Program-made: the position numbers and the translations under genes | In this document: one piece after another, positions 26,233 through 36,784 of the stretch | Layout: every line of letters starts with the position of its first letter | Position numbering within the stretch: position 1 is the first letter of the stretch | Origin: Taenia hydatigena | Taxonomy: Eukaryota; Platyhelminthes; Cestoda; Cyclophyllidea; Taeniidae | Length of the DNA stretch: 64,000 bases | Reading direction: 5' to 3' | Assembly (NCBI GenBank): GCA_036345935.2 | Contig: JADWOT020000008.1 | Location: 651,548 to 715,547 of the forward strand | Notes under the pieces: model-generated | What the model saw: the letters and a program-made list of their open reading frames with translations, nothing else | Database searches by the model: none | Told to the model about the DNA's origin: nothing

Positions 26233-26338
26233 CCCGTACTCTAGAACGCCATGCATGAGGACCCTAAAGGACCAGACATCAGCTTTAGCATTTGGCTGGT
26301 AGCTGCTCATTATTGCCCCTGTTGACAACCAACAAAAC
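26233..26338 (-). pseudogene. Protein-kinase catalytic-domain remnant, left copy
   Basis: The minus strand encodes SSYQPNAKADVWSF-VLMHGVLEYG, recognisable as kinase subdomain IX (the D-V-W-S-F-G-V-L pattern). The glycine after F is replaced by arginine, and the upstream SPE of the activation-segment end is altered to STG. The right arm (41805-41932) keeps a better version preceded by a good 3' splice site. It is a decayed single exon of a Tyr-kinase or TKL-type gene; no other kinase subdomain was found nearby. Confidence 0.75.
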
Positions 26339-27589
26339 GGGAAGCGCACAGAGGGTGACAAAGAAAGCAGAAAGAAAAGGAAGTCATCAATTAATGCTTT
26401 AACTCGATGGAGGAGCCGTTTATCTGATGGGCACATAAAGACCAAATAAAGCCAACCCTTGATAAAGTCCAAACCTAAGCCAAGGATTATTTTACCCGAA
26501 GATAGTGAGCGTCACGGAGCCACTCTCGTCTTTATCACGCTCGACACCCGTAAATCGCCCTTCACCGCTTGCCTTGTCTCTAGATACCTCACAACCATCA
26601 TGACCACCCAATCAAACAAAATACGTGTAATCCTATTATTGTTGACTGACTAATCTATCGAACGAACCAGTTTAAACATGTGATAGGCCTTTACTCTTTG
26701 TGAAAATGCCTTCTCGATGGTAAGTTACACGTAACTTCAGTAAATTGAGGCAGAGGCCGGAGAACATGCAATATGCGTTGATGCGAAGGTCTTTGCATAA
26801 TCTTCTTCTCTTCAAGAAGGGCTTCAACGTTTAAGTCGTTAAAAATCTACTTCACTGCTACCCTCAAGCAGCGTGTGAGACCCGGATAGAATATAATAAA
26901 GTTTGCCTTTTCCCACTTCCTCCTCCGGTTTCATGCCTTAACCAGACCCACCTGAAAGGTGAGAGGTCTTGCTGAGAAAGAGAAAAAGAACCAAAAAATA
27001 GAATGCAGAAAAGACTGATCTGATCTACTGTCAATATGAGGTGGAATTCATGATACCGAGTGTTACTAATATGAAGTTATCGCTGCAAGATGCTGCACTC
27101 ATGCCAAGGTTTAGAATCTCAGCTACAAACTGTTTCAGGGATCTTTTGGGATTATGACAGTAGCGAACTATTGTATTCATTTTATCTGCCATCACCAGGT
27201 CAACCGGTTCTTCTTCACTTGGGCGAAAGGGATGGTGCCACTGGCATGATAGTGAGTAAAAGCACAATCTGACAAAATATAGCAATCTGTTGTAAAAATG
27301 CTGAGAGGATCAAATCATGTACTCAACCCAAACGTATTTCGGGTTGAATGCGGCGACTGACGGCGCATGCAGTCCACGTGGCTGGCCATGTTTATGCAAC
27401 TAAGAAGCGCGTCGTCTGACATTTCTTTAGCTCTTGAGTGTCTTCACCCGATTGGGTGTGACAGAGGCGATTCCGAAAAATGCTCTCAAATTCCACAGGC
27501 CACCCAGTCACGATTTCTTTGATGTCTGCGTCTGCTTAGCCATGACGATTGCGATTGGGCTGTGAGCTGTGCCAATCACATGACGCGTG

Positions 27590-27850
27590 TTTATTGGAAG
27601 GCACTCATCCAACCAGGATTTGCCACAGCCTCGTGCTTCTTCTCATCCGTTGGCGACCGCACACTCGAGGAAATGACGCACAGCACAGGCTCCGTTGTGG
27701 ACAGGTTTGTATGTGAGCAGTAGCGTGGACATTGGTGACAGCTCCATAGTGATGTGTGGACAGCAAAACTGTAGTGCCGTAGAAGCGCCAATGTTTTGAC
27801 CATTGACTGACAGTATATTGATGCCCATAAGACCTAATCAACAAGTTAGA
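27590..27850 (-). promoter_or_regulatory. Detached HSP70 upstream module, left copy
   Basis: The sequence order matches the 5' flank of the HSP70 at 36.24 kb (36370-36575): CATCCAACCAG, CTTCTTCTCATCCGTTGGCGA, ACACTCGAGGAAATG, CAGGCTCCGTTGTGGACAG, GTGAGCAG, GTGACAGCTC and AGAAGCGCCA. No TATA box and no HSP70 coding sequence follows. It is a promoter fragment left by an older duplication or deletion. Confidence 0.65.
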
Positions 27851-28259
27851 AATGTCCTCTTCAGTACCTATTGTCCTCCTCATCACTTTTACCATCAGGA
27901 AAATAGGTTTGTAAAATTACACAAGACCCCGCAACTGTTTTCCTTCAGCACAAATTAGTGATTCCCATATCAGTGGAGTAATGCCTAACAGAATTAGTGC
28001 TTTGTAGCTGAGACAACAACGCCAATCAATGTGTCACCTATGGCGGCACAATGAGGTGACAGTCCTGTCTCCGATTTCTTTAATTACAGCTGATATGTCG
28101 TCAGATGCGAATGCAAACCTTCCAAACAACACACAATTGAATGGACATGCGTTATTGAAGACTCATTGGTGATTACTTGCTCTCATGACTGAAATCAAAA
28201 GCTCCGTCTTGACCTTCAGGAAAAGACTTCAGCAGATTTGATTGCTCAAGGATGTGGTA

Positions 28260-28585
28260 AAATTCTATTATTTATCTTCAATAGGTCGATGCCAAAACTA
28301 CTTCATAAAAGATAGGGCAGTAGAATGAGCTCCTTGCGGGTGTTTCAGAGAAAGAAGAGGATTCGATTGAGTGGACCTAAGTGAGCGCATGTGTGATGCA
28401 TCAACAATGAATATGGCGCAGGCAATCCCGTCAACAAAATCACTTTGGAATGCGCCATTCCATCCAAAAGCAATGAAACGGCCCAGACCCTTTCTTGGGA
28501 CTTAAGGCAATGCATTGAATTGGAGTCAATAGAGTATCGAAGCATTGCCGACCCCTCCATTATTATTAGGCTCTATGTACTGTAA
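28260..28585 (+). pseudogene. Exon remnants of an unknown gene, left copy
   Basis: Two pieces match the right arm. The first follows TTTATCTTCAATAG and corresponds to the right-arm frame ADTTTALSK-, but here has in-frame stops (TAA and TAG). The second (28397-28585) is open for 62 codons (CINNEYGAGNPVN- to IIIRLYVL-stop) and is about three-quarters identical to the right-arm frame. No domain is recognised. Confidence 0.45.
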
Positions 28586-29099
28586 CACGTAGAGTGCCTA
28601 ACTCGTGGTCTCAAAACGAGGAGACTACTTTGAGTACCCACCACATTAGCTGCCTTATGAGCCTTCTGAGTAACATCAGGCTCTACAGTATGCGTCAATA
28701 GGATGCTTTTTATCACAGTCTTATGCCTTTATTCGTCGTCAAGGCAGTCTCGGGCAGTGATGGCCCCATCAAGTAGAAAGTGCTAACGCCTGGCTGTGCG
28801 ACTGGTTAACAACAGCCTACAGGGACCAAAGGACAGCAGCACAGAGCATTAGCTGAGGGAGAGCTCTGCCAGCACCTATAGTTAAAATAAATTGCTTCTG
28901 CTTTCCCTCCACGTGCTTCTGCTTCCTTAGTTTTCCATTACAATACATTGAGCAGAATTATTTGCCTGCTGTAACGAACTTAGGGCAGACCATATAATAT
29001 GCCCTACCCAAGCGCACTAGCATTTGATTGTGGTGACTACTGACTCAGGGGCTGCAAATGCGTGGCTCTGTTCAGCCAATTGCCATGGTCCTTGTGTGG

Positions 29100-29320
29100 T
29101 ATCCACTGTCACCTTTCAATAGCTCTTAGGCGGTTCCACACGAGTTGGTTGTGGCAGAGGCGTCTTTGAAAATGGCGTCTCCACATCACACTTGCTTCGA
29201 CGTCTCCACCTCTTTGGGCATGGTGCACTTCACTGTGTACTGAACAGCGCCAGCCATATTACGCGTGGCTCCGCCAAGTCAATATTTACTGCCAAATGTT
29301 GTACAATCTACAGCAAACAG
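29100..29320. repeat. Internal module related to 27.42-27.6 kb
   Basis: GGTTGTGGCAGAGGCGTCTTTGAAAA and what follows (ACATCACACTTGC, ATTACGCGTGGC, AAGTCAATATTTA) resemble GGGTGTGACAGAGGCGATTCCGAAAA and its 3' flank near 27.46-27.6 kb. Both are mirrored in the right arm (about 38.45-38.6 and 40.55-40.69 kb), so this duplication is older than the palindrome. Confidence 0.5.
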
Positions 29321-30276
29321 TTGCATAGTCTCGTTTAACCTTAAGAATCACTATTCGAACATTATTTTATCAATCGTTTGCTTCCGTATCATTAAAATGC
29401 GTTTCCACAAGTTCTTAAATGGAAGAGGAGGCAAAGATTAAGAATGGTAGACAGCTTAATTAGGAATCGGCAGACAATCTGCGAAGTCGGAGGCAAGGAA
29501 TGAAAAAGTCACCGTAGCCTTCACATAACTTTCCAATCTACCATTTGCCTTTGAATTCTCAGGGCCTTCATGCACCTTCTTTCAATCTGTCGCCTGCACA
29601 CTGAAGCATCCGAAAATCCAACGAATCCCCCTGTCTTGCCTTCTCTCTAATGTTACCCCGAATCCGTGTTGTTCTTTACAAATACAGAAAAATTCTTATT
29701 AATTTACAGTATTTTAAGCAATTAAACCGACTAAATCAGAAAAAAATTTTCTTAGCCATCAATAATCTCGGATAATTATGGAGAGGGGGGAAAAGAACAG
29801 AGAGTTTGGCTCTGCTTCTTTCATGGATGAAGGCCTGACTCAACGAGCTAGGTAGCTGCATCAGCGTATGCTTGGAGCATTGACGAATAAGAATATCGTA
29901 CCTTAATAAGTACCCACTTGAAATTTATTTCCCCAATCGTAATTGCAATTTTTTACCTAAATACCCCTCCGAATAATAATTTACACCTAAAGGAAAAAGA
30001 ACAATATTTGGCTCAAAATTCTTGCAGTGCTAAGAATTCCTCATTTCTCATTCTGACCCTAATGGTCCATGCTAAGGAAATTAATGGCAACGAGACATTG
30101 GAATATTATCAGTCAGGAGTCATTACATTGGCGCTTTTATACTGATAGACTTATGTCACACACACGTCAGCATAGAGCTGTCACTTCTGCTCACGCCAGT
30201 GATCGCCTGCAGGTCTGTTTACACCGGAGTCTGTGTGTTGCGCCATTCCTTCGAGTGTACAGTCGTCATCTACTGA

Positions 30277-30289
30277 GAAGAAGCTTGAA
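30277..30289 (+). promoter_or_regulatory. Degenerate heat-shock-element-like site, left HSP70
   Basis: GAAGAAGCTTGAA fits the GAA-nn-TTC-nn-GAA spacing with the middle unit changed to AGC. It lies about 85 bp upstream of the TATA box. The equivalent at 36397-36409 fits better. Function is inferred only from spacing. Confidence 0.35.
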
Positions 30290-30373
30290 CTAGTGGCAGG
30301 TGCTGATTGGATGGCAGCACTCGAGTAGGTAGTGCACGCCATGGATAGTTTCGTCGTGGTCGGTTGCAGCAGA

Positions 30374-30380
30374 TATAAAG
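30374..30380 (+). promoter_or_regulatory. TATA box of left-arm HSP70
   Basis: TATAAAG in AGATATAAAGGGA lies about 70 bp upstream of the original start codon, matching the right-arm copy at 36306-36312. Confidence 0.7.
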
Positions 30381-30449
30381 GGACGCAGATATCGTGGAGA
30401 TCATTTCCATCACACTAAACGTGTTGCCGTTTGCGCATTTCACAAAAGA

Positions 30450-32218
30450 ATGTTAGAGTCCAGCCGTCGGCATCGACCTAGGAACAACGTTCTCGTGCAT
30501 CGGTGTTATCCAGAACGGCAGGGTTGGAATTATAGCTAATGCTCAGGGCAACCGCACAACGTTCAGTTGTGTTGCTTTTACTAATCAGGAATGTCTCATC
30601 GGTGAGGCCGCAAAGAATCGGGCAGTCTTAAACCCTAACCATACAGTGTTTAATACAAACCATCTGATTGGACGCCGTATTGAGAATGAAGAAGTACAGA
30701 GAGACATGAAACAATGGCCCTTCAAATTTATACATTCTAGAGAAATACCGAAGGTCGAGATTCAGCATTGTGGCACGACAAGGCAATTCATTGCCGAGCG
30801 GATCTCGTCTATGGTGCTGCCGAGGATGAAGAGGACAGCAGAGGTGTACCTGAACGAGGTAACAATTGCTGTCATCACAGTGCCGGCTTACTTTAATGTC
30901 AACCAGCGTCAGGCCACGATCGATGCTGGCAAACTAATGGGCTTAAAAGTGCTGCGCCTCATCAATGAGCTGACTGCAGCTGCCATTGCCTAAGGTATAG
31001 ACAAGAAGATCACTAAGCAGCGCAATGTGCTCATCGTTGATTGGGGCAACGGCAGCTTCGATGTCTCCATCATGTCCACACAGAATGAAAAATTTGAGGT
31101 GAAGGCGGTTGGTGGTAACACACACCTGGGTGGCGAAGGCATTACTTCTCGACCAGAGGGACCACAAAGGAAAAGACTTGACGATCAATAAAAAAGCCAT
31201 CAGCTGGTTGAGAAAGAAGTTCGAGGAGGCAAAGAGAATATTGAGCTCGGCTAGGAATACGAACATTAAAATATTGCCCTTGTTTGAATGCATTGATTAT
31301 GACGCGATCCTCATACGGGCTAGATTTGGGCAATTGTGCTCGGATCTCATTGGATGGACGATAAATGCAGCAAAGGCAGCGACTAGCGATGCGAAGATGG
31401 AGAAGGCTGCCATCAGTAAAATTGTGCTGGTAGGAGGATCAACGCGTATTCCAAAGGTGGAGAAGTTACTGCAGGATTTCTTTGATGGTAAAGAGGTGAG
31501 GCGATCCATCAATGCAGACAAGACAGTGGTCTACGGTGCCGCTATTCTGGCTGCAAATCTGGTTGGTGGTGTATCAACAATGACAAAGTATTTGGTTTTG
31601 CTGAAAGTGACGCCACTCCCTTTGGGTATTGACAAATATGGCGATATTGTGGTGACGGTGATAAAGCGTAACACGCCAATCCCAACTAAGGCGACGAAAC
31701 CATTCATCAACTTTAGCGATAATGTGATCGAAATGCTGGTTAGTGTGCTTGAGGGCGAGCGTGTGAGAGCGCGTGACAACCACTTGTTGGGTGAGTTTTG
31801 GTTGACTGGTCTCTTACCGACACCGGGTGGCGAAAGTGTAGTTGGCATCCGTCATGTGTCGGCAGTCCAAAGGTCGACAGGAAAGCAGAACATGATCGCC
31901 AACTACGGGGGCCGTCTGTCTGAGAAGGAGATAGGGCAGATGCTAACGGAGGCGGCGATAAACATGCAGGAGGATGAGGAGGAGAGAATTAGAATAGAAG
32001 GGAAGAGTGAGTTAGTGGGCTACGTCTGCGACATAATAAGAAAATTAGAGAAAGAGGACGTGAAGCAAGAGACATTGGAGGCGAACCACAAAGCAGTATT
32101 AGCGCAGTGTGAAGGGACGATCAGGCGGACGGACACCAATAGAGAGGTCAGAAAGAGGGACTACGAACAAATGCGCAAACAGTTTGAGAGTGTGAACAGC
32201 TTTTTGATGAAACCGTAA
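30450..32218 (+). pseudogene. HSP70: HSP70 pseudogene, palindrome copy 1 (left)
   Basis: HSP70 chaperone family. Compared with the ATGTCAAAGAGTCC start of the other copies, this one reads ATGTTAGAGTCC, a two-base loss that shifts the frame immediately. The body then reads [21 protein letters not shown] and NELTAAAIA, followed by TAA at 30991-30993 where HSP70s have the tyrosine of AIAYG. A deletion plus frameshift near 31130-31160 removes the segment after GGEDFD. The C-terminal half is open from 31109 to 32218 and ends NSFLMKP, with no EEVD. A 27-bp deletion before GIRHV is shared with copy 2 only. From 31411 to beyond the stop it appears identical to copy 2. Confidence 0.95.
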
Positions 32219-32254
32219 AAGCGAAATTCGTGAGCAATGAGGTAAGAAACTTAA

Positions 32255-32843
32255 CCTCTTTCTCTTTGTTAGATTTACTGGCAAACAAGGGAACATGGGT
32301 ATGACAGACTTTTGGGGAGACGTAAGGATTATTGAAGTCGCACGATGTCTGCATGTAGAGATGACTGAATGGAGGAGAGCATATATATTCCAAGGAAATG
32401 AGGCACTTGCCGATTAACTGAGGGATTTTTAAGTGAATGCCGCAAATAATTCGTAACCCTAGAATTCAATATGCATTATCTAACACGGTCAAGCTGAGAT
32501 GAGATGTTGAAGACTTGCTCCTGTAGCCTGTTGCAAAAGGTACGGTTGCAGTCTGTGGAATTAAAAATGCGAGTTCCAGTCCAATTTTTTTTGCTACCAC
32601 TCATCAAAACATGCGATTCGGAAGAGTGGTCCTACTGCAATCCCTTCAGTAGATGGTTAGAATCCTGTACCAATGATTTAAGGTGATGACAAAATCGTCG
32701 ACTAGTGCCCGCCATTGCAGAGTAGACGTACCTGAGGAAAGAGCGAACTGATTCTTTTATCCGATGTTTATTTGTAATGAATAGGTACATCGTACAAAAT
32801 AGTAATAAGGAGGTGTTGAGTCCCCATATTCATTTGCCTCAGT
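32255..32843. other. Palindrome spacer, 589 bp
   Basis: This is unique sequence between the two arms. Homology stops on both sides right after the shared GGTAAGAAACTTAA that follows the HSP70 stop codon. No gene is recognised in the spacer. Confidence 0.8.
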
Positions 32844-32879
32844 TTAAGTTTCTTACCTCATTGCTCACGAATTTCGCTT

Positions 32880-34653
32880 TTACGGTTTCATCAAAAAGCT
32901 GTTCACACTCTCAAACTGTTTGCGCATTTGTTCGTAGTCCCTCTTTCTGACCTCTCTATTGGTGTCCGTCCGCCTGATCGTCCCTTCACACTGCGCTAAT
33001 ACTGCTTTGTGGTTCGCCTCCAATGTCTCTTGCTTCACGTCCTCTTTCTCTAATTTTCTTATTATGTCGCAGACGTAGCCCACTAACTCACTCTTCCCTT
33101 CTATTCTAATTCTCTCCTCCTCATCCTCCTGCATGTTTATCGCCGCCTCCGTTAGCATCTGCCCTATCTCCTTCTCAGACAGACGGCCCCCGTAGTTGGC
33201 GATCATGTTCTGCTTTCCTGTCGACCTTTGGACTGCCGACACATGACGGATGCCAACTACACTTTCGCCACCCGGTGTCGGTAAGAGACCAGTCAACCAA
33301 AACTCACCCAACAAGTGGTTGTCACGCGCTCTCACACGCTCGCCCTCAAGCACACTAACCAGCATTTCGATCACATTATCGCTAAAGTTGATGAATGGTT
33401 TCGTCGCCTTAGTTGGGATTGGCGTGTTACGCTTTATCACCGTCACCACAATATCGCCATATTTGTCAATACCCAAAGGGAGTGGCGTCACTTTCAGCAA
33501 AACCAAATACTTTGTCATTGTTGATACACCACCAACCAGATTTGCAGCCAGAATAGCGGCACCGTAGACCACTGTCTTGTCTGCATTGATGGATCGCCTC
33601 ACCTCTTTACCATCAAAGAAATCCTGCAGTAACTTCTCCACCTTTGGAATACGCGTTGATCCTCCTACCAGCACAATTTTACTGATGTCAGCCTTCTCCA
33701 TCCTCGTATCGCTAATCGCTGTCTTTACTGCATTTATCGTCAATCCCATGAGATCCGAGCACAATTGCCCAAATCTAGCTCGTATGAGGCTCGCATTAAA
33801 ATCAATGCATTCAAACAAGGGGAATACTCTAATGTTCGTATTCCTAGCCGAGCTCAATATTCTCTTTGCCTCCTCGCACTTCTTTCTCAATCGGCTGATG
33901 GCTTTTCTATTGATCGTCAAGTCTTTTCCTTTGTGGTCCCTCTGGTCGAAAAGTAATGCCTTCGCCACCCAAGTGTGTGTTACCACCAACCGCCTTCACC
34001 TCAAATTTTTCATTCTGTGTGGACATGATGGAGACGTCGAAGCTGCCGCCGCCCCAATCAACGATGAGCACATTGCGCTGCTTAGTGGTCTTCTTGTCTA
34101 TACCTTAGGCAGTGGCAGCTGCAGTCAGCTCATTGATGAGGCGCAGCACTTTTAAGCCCATTAGTTTGCCAGCATCGATCGTGGCCTGACGCTGGTTGAC
34201 ATTAAAGTAAGCCGACACTGTGGTGACAGCATTTGTCACCTTCTCGTCCAGGTAGACCTCTGCTGTCCTCTTCATCCCCGACAGCACCTTGGACGAGATC
34301 TGCTCAGCAATGAATTGCCTTGCCGTGCCACAATGCTGCACCTCGACCTTCGGTATTTCTCCAGAATGTATAAATTTGAAGGGCCATTGCTTTATGTCTC
34401 TCTGTACTTCTTCATTCGCAAAACGGCGTCCAATCAGATGGTTCATATTAAACACTGTATTGGTAGGGTTCAAGACTGCCTGATTCTTTGCGGCCTCACC
34501 GATGAGACATTCCTGATCAGTAAAAGCAACACAACTGAACTTTGTGCGGTTGTCCTGATCATTAGCTGTGATTTCAACTTTGCCGTTCTGGATAACACCG
34601 GCGCACGACAACGTTGTTCCTAGGTCGACGCCGATGGCTGGACTCTTTGACAT
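32880..34653 (-). pseudogene. HSP70: HSP70 pseudogene, palindrome copy 2 (right, inner)
   Basis: The start codon is intact ([17 protein letters not shown]). The frame is open for 182 codons to NELTAAATA and then stops at a TAA (34105-34107) at the same position as in copies 1 and 3. The same deletion and frameshift follow GGE. The C-terminal half (32880-33989) is open and equals copy 1 over its last 844 bp including the flank. The upstream sequence is cut off at the single N (34724), 70 bp from the ATG, so the TATA box present in copies 1 and 3 is missing. The gene cannot make a full chaperone. Confidence 0.95.
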
Positions 34654-34723
34654 TCTTTTGTGAAATGCGCAAACGGTTACACTTTAGTCTGATGGAAATG
34701 ATCTCCACGATATCTGCTGCCCT

Positions 34724-34724
34724 N
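34724..34724. other. Single-N assembly join
   Basis: One N separates the promoter-proximal flank of copy 2 (ending ATATCTGCTGCCCT) from the interior of copy 3 (GCATCTGCCCTATCTCC). Both genes are cut at exactly this base, so it is probably a join between contigs or haplotypes, not a biological boundary. Confidence 0.85.
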
Positions 34725-36237
34725 CTTCAGCATCTGCCCTATCTCCTTCTCAGACAGACGGCCACTGTGGTTGGTGATCATGTTCTGCTTTCCTGTCGAC
34801 CTTTGGACTGCCGCCACATGACGGATGCCGTTTTCGCCAATCTCAAAGGTCATGTCTATTACACTTTCTCTACCCGGTGTCGGTGAGAGACCAGTCAACC
34901 AAAACTCACCCAACAAGTGGTTGTCACGCGTTCTCACACGCTCGCCCTCAAACACACTAACCAGCATTTCGGTTACATTATCGCTAAAGTCGATAAATGA
35001 TTTCGTCGCCTTAGTTAAGATTGGCGTATTACGCTTTATCACCGTCGCCACAATATCACCATACTTATCAATACCCAAAGGGAGTGGCGCCACCTCCAGC
35101 AAAACCAAACCCTTTGTCATAATTGATACACCACCAGTCAGATTTGTAGCCAAAATAGCGGCACCGCAGACCACTGCCTTGTCTGCATTGATGGATCGCC
35201 TCACCTCTTTACCATCAACGATATCCTGCAGCAACTTCTCCACCTCTGGAATGCGCGTTGATCCTCCCACCAGCACAATTTTACTGATGCCAGTCTTCTC
35301 CATCTTCGCATCGCTAATCGCTGTCTTTACTGCATTTATCGTCAATCCAATGAGATCCAGGCACAATTGCCCAAATCTAGCCCGCATGAGTCTCGCATTA
35401 AAATCAATGCAATACTTTAATGTTCGTATTCCTAGCCGAGCTAAATATTCTCTTTGCCTCCTCGCACTTCTTTCTCAATCGGCTGATGGCCCTTTTATTG
35501 ATCGTCAAGTCTTTCCCTTTGTGGTCCCCCAGGCCGAAAAGTAATGCCTTCGCCACCCAAGTGTGTGTTACCACCAACCGCCTTCACCTCAAATTTTTCA
35601 TTCTGTGTGGACATGATGGAGACGTCGAAGCTGCCGCCGCCCCAATCAACGATGAGCACATTGCGCTGCTTAGTGGTCTTCTTGTCTATACCTCAGGCAA
35701 TGGCAGCTTCAGTCAGCTCATTGATGAGGCGCAGCACTTTTAAGCCCATTAGTTTGCCAGCATCGATCGTGGCCTGACGCTGGTTGACATTGAAGTACGC
35801 TGACACTGTGATGGCAGCATTTGTCACCTCGTCCAGGTAGGCCCCTGCTGTCCTCTTCATCCCGACAGCACCTTGGACGAGATCCGCTCAGCAATGAATT
35901 ACCTTGCCGTGCCACAATGCTGCACCTCGACCTTCGGTATTTCTCCAGAATGCATAAATTTGAAGGGCCATTGCTTTATGTCTCTCTGTACTTCTTCATT
36001 CCCAAAACGGCGTCCAATCAGATGGTTCATATTAAACACTGTATTGGTAGGGTTCAAGACTGCCTGATTCTTTGCGGCCTCACCGATGAGACATTCCTGA
36101 TCAGTAAAAGCAACACAACTGAACGTTGTGCGGTTGTCCTGATCATTAGCTATGATTTCAACCCTGCCGTTCTGGATAACACCGACGCACGAGAACGTTG
36201 TTCCTAGGTCGATGCCGATGGCTGGACTCTTTGACAT
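34725..36237 (-). pseudogene. HSP70: HSP70 pseudogene, palindrome copy 3 (right, outer), 3'-truncated
   Basis: The start ([17 protein letters not shown]) and TATA box are intact. The reading frame is broken by a CAA-to-TAA change after GTAR (35899-35901), a one-base loss in the GTCGGGATG region near 35868, and a TGA (35693-35695) at the codon where copies 1 and 2 have TAA. The shared deletion/frameshift after GGE and a 14-bp loss near 35411 follow. It keeps the segment (IDMTFEIGENG) that copies 1 and 2 have lost, so it is not their direct copy. Coding stops at the N (34724) after KEIGQML; the last part of the substrate-binding domain is absent. Confidence 0.95.
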
Positions 36238-36305
36238 TCTTTTGTGAAATGCGAAAACGGTTACACTTTAGTCTGATGGAAATGATCTCCACGATATCTG
36301 CTGCC

Positions 36306-36312
36306 CTTTATA
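36306..36312 (-). promoter_or_regulatory. TATA box of HSP70 copy 3
   Basis: TATAAAG on the minus strand in AGATATAAAGGGC, about 70 bp from the ATG, equivalent to 30374-30380. Confidence 0.7.
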
Positions 36313-36396
36313 TCTGCAGCAATCGACCACAACAAAACTATCCATGGCGTGCGCTAACTACTCGAATGCTGTCATCCAATCAGCACCCGCCAATAC

Positions 36397-36409
36397 TTCA
36401 AGCATCTTC
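36397..36409 (-). promoter_or_regulatory. Heat-shock-element-like site, copy 3
   Basis: The minus strand reads GAAGATGCTTGAA: three units at the correct 5-bp spacing with one mismatch (TGC for TTC). This is the best heat-shock-factor site candidate in the window. Confidence 0.45.
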
Positions 36410-36784
36410 TCAGTAGCTGACGACTGCATACTCGAAGGAATGGCGCAACACACAGACTCCGGTGTAAACAGACCTGTAGGTGATCACTGGCGTGAGCAGA
36501 AGTGACAGCTCTATGCTGGCGTGTGTGTGACATAAGTCTATCAGTATAAAAGCGCCATTGTACTGACTCCTAACGAATAATATTCCAATGTCTCATTGTC
36601 ATTAATTTCCTTAGCATGGACCATTAGGGTCAGAATGAGCAATGAGGAATTCTCAGCACTGCAAGAATTTTGAGCCAAATATTGTTTTTTTCCTTTAGGT
36701 GTAAATTATTATTCGGAAGGGTATTTAGGTAAAAAATTGCAGTTATTATTAGGGAAATAAATTTTAAGTGGGTGCTTATAAAGG

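Larger units (their letters stand above)
24166..32254 (+). repeat. Left arm of large inverted duplication
   Basis: This arm pairs in reverse complement with 32844-47205. Collinear anchors include 24.18-24.78 with 46.56-47.2 kb, 24.79-28.1 with 40.0-43.37 kb, 28.1-29.9 with 37.8-39.56 kb, and 29.9-32.25 with the HSP70-bearing segment from 32.84 kb. The outer anchor is GCATACTAGTGAGTAAAATG (minus strand on the right). Divergence is several percent over most of the arm. The innermost 844 bp (31411-32254) appear identical to 32844-33687. Gene remnants within are listed separately. Confidence 0.93.

Noticed and set aside
33577..34155. 192-codon open frame on the plus strand
   Set aside because: It is antisense to HSP70 copy 2. 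Similar antisense frames occur opposite copies 1 and 3 and reflect HSP70 codon structure.
34825..35544. 239-codon open frame on the plus strand
   Set aside because: Antisense shadow of HSP70 copy 3; no independent motif.
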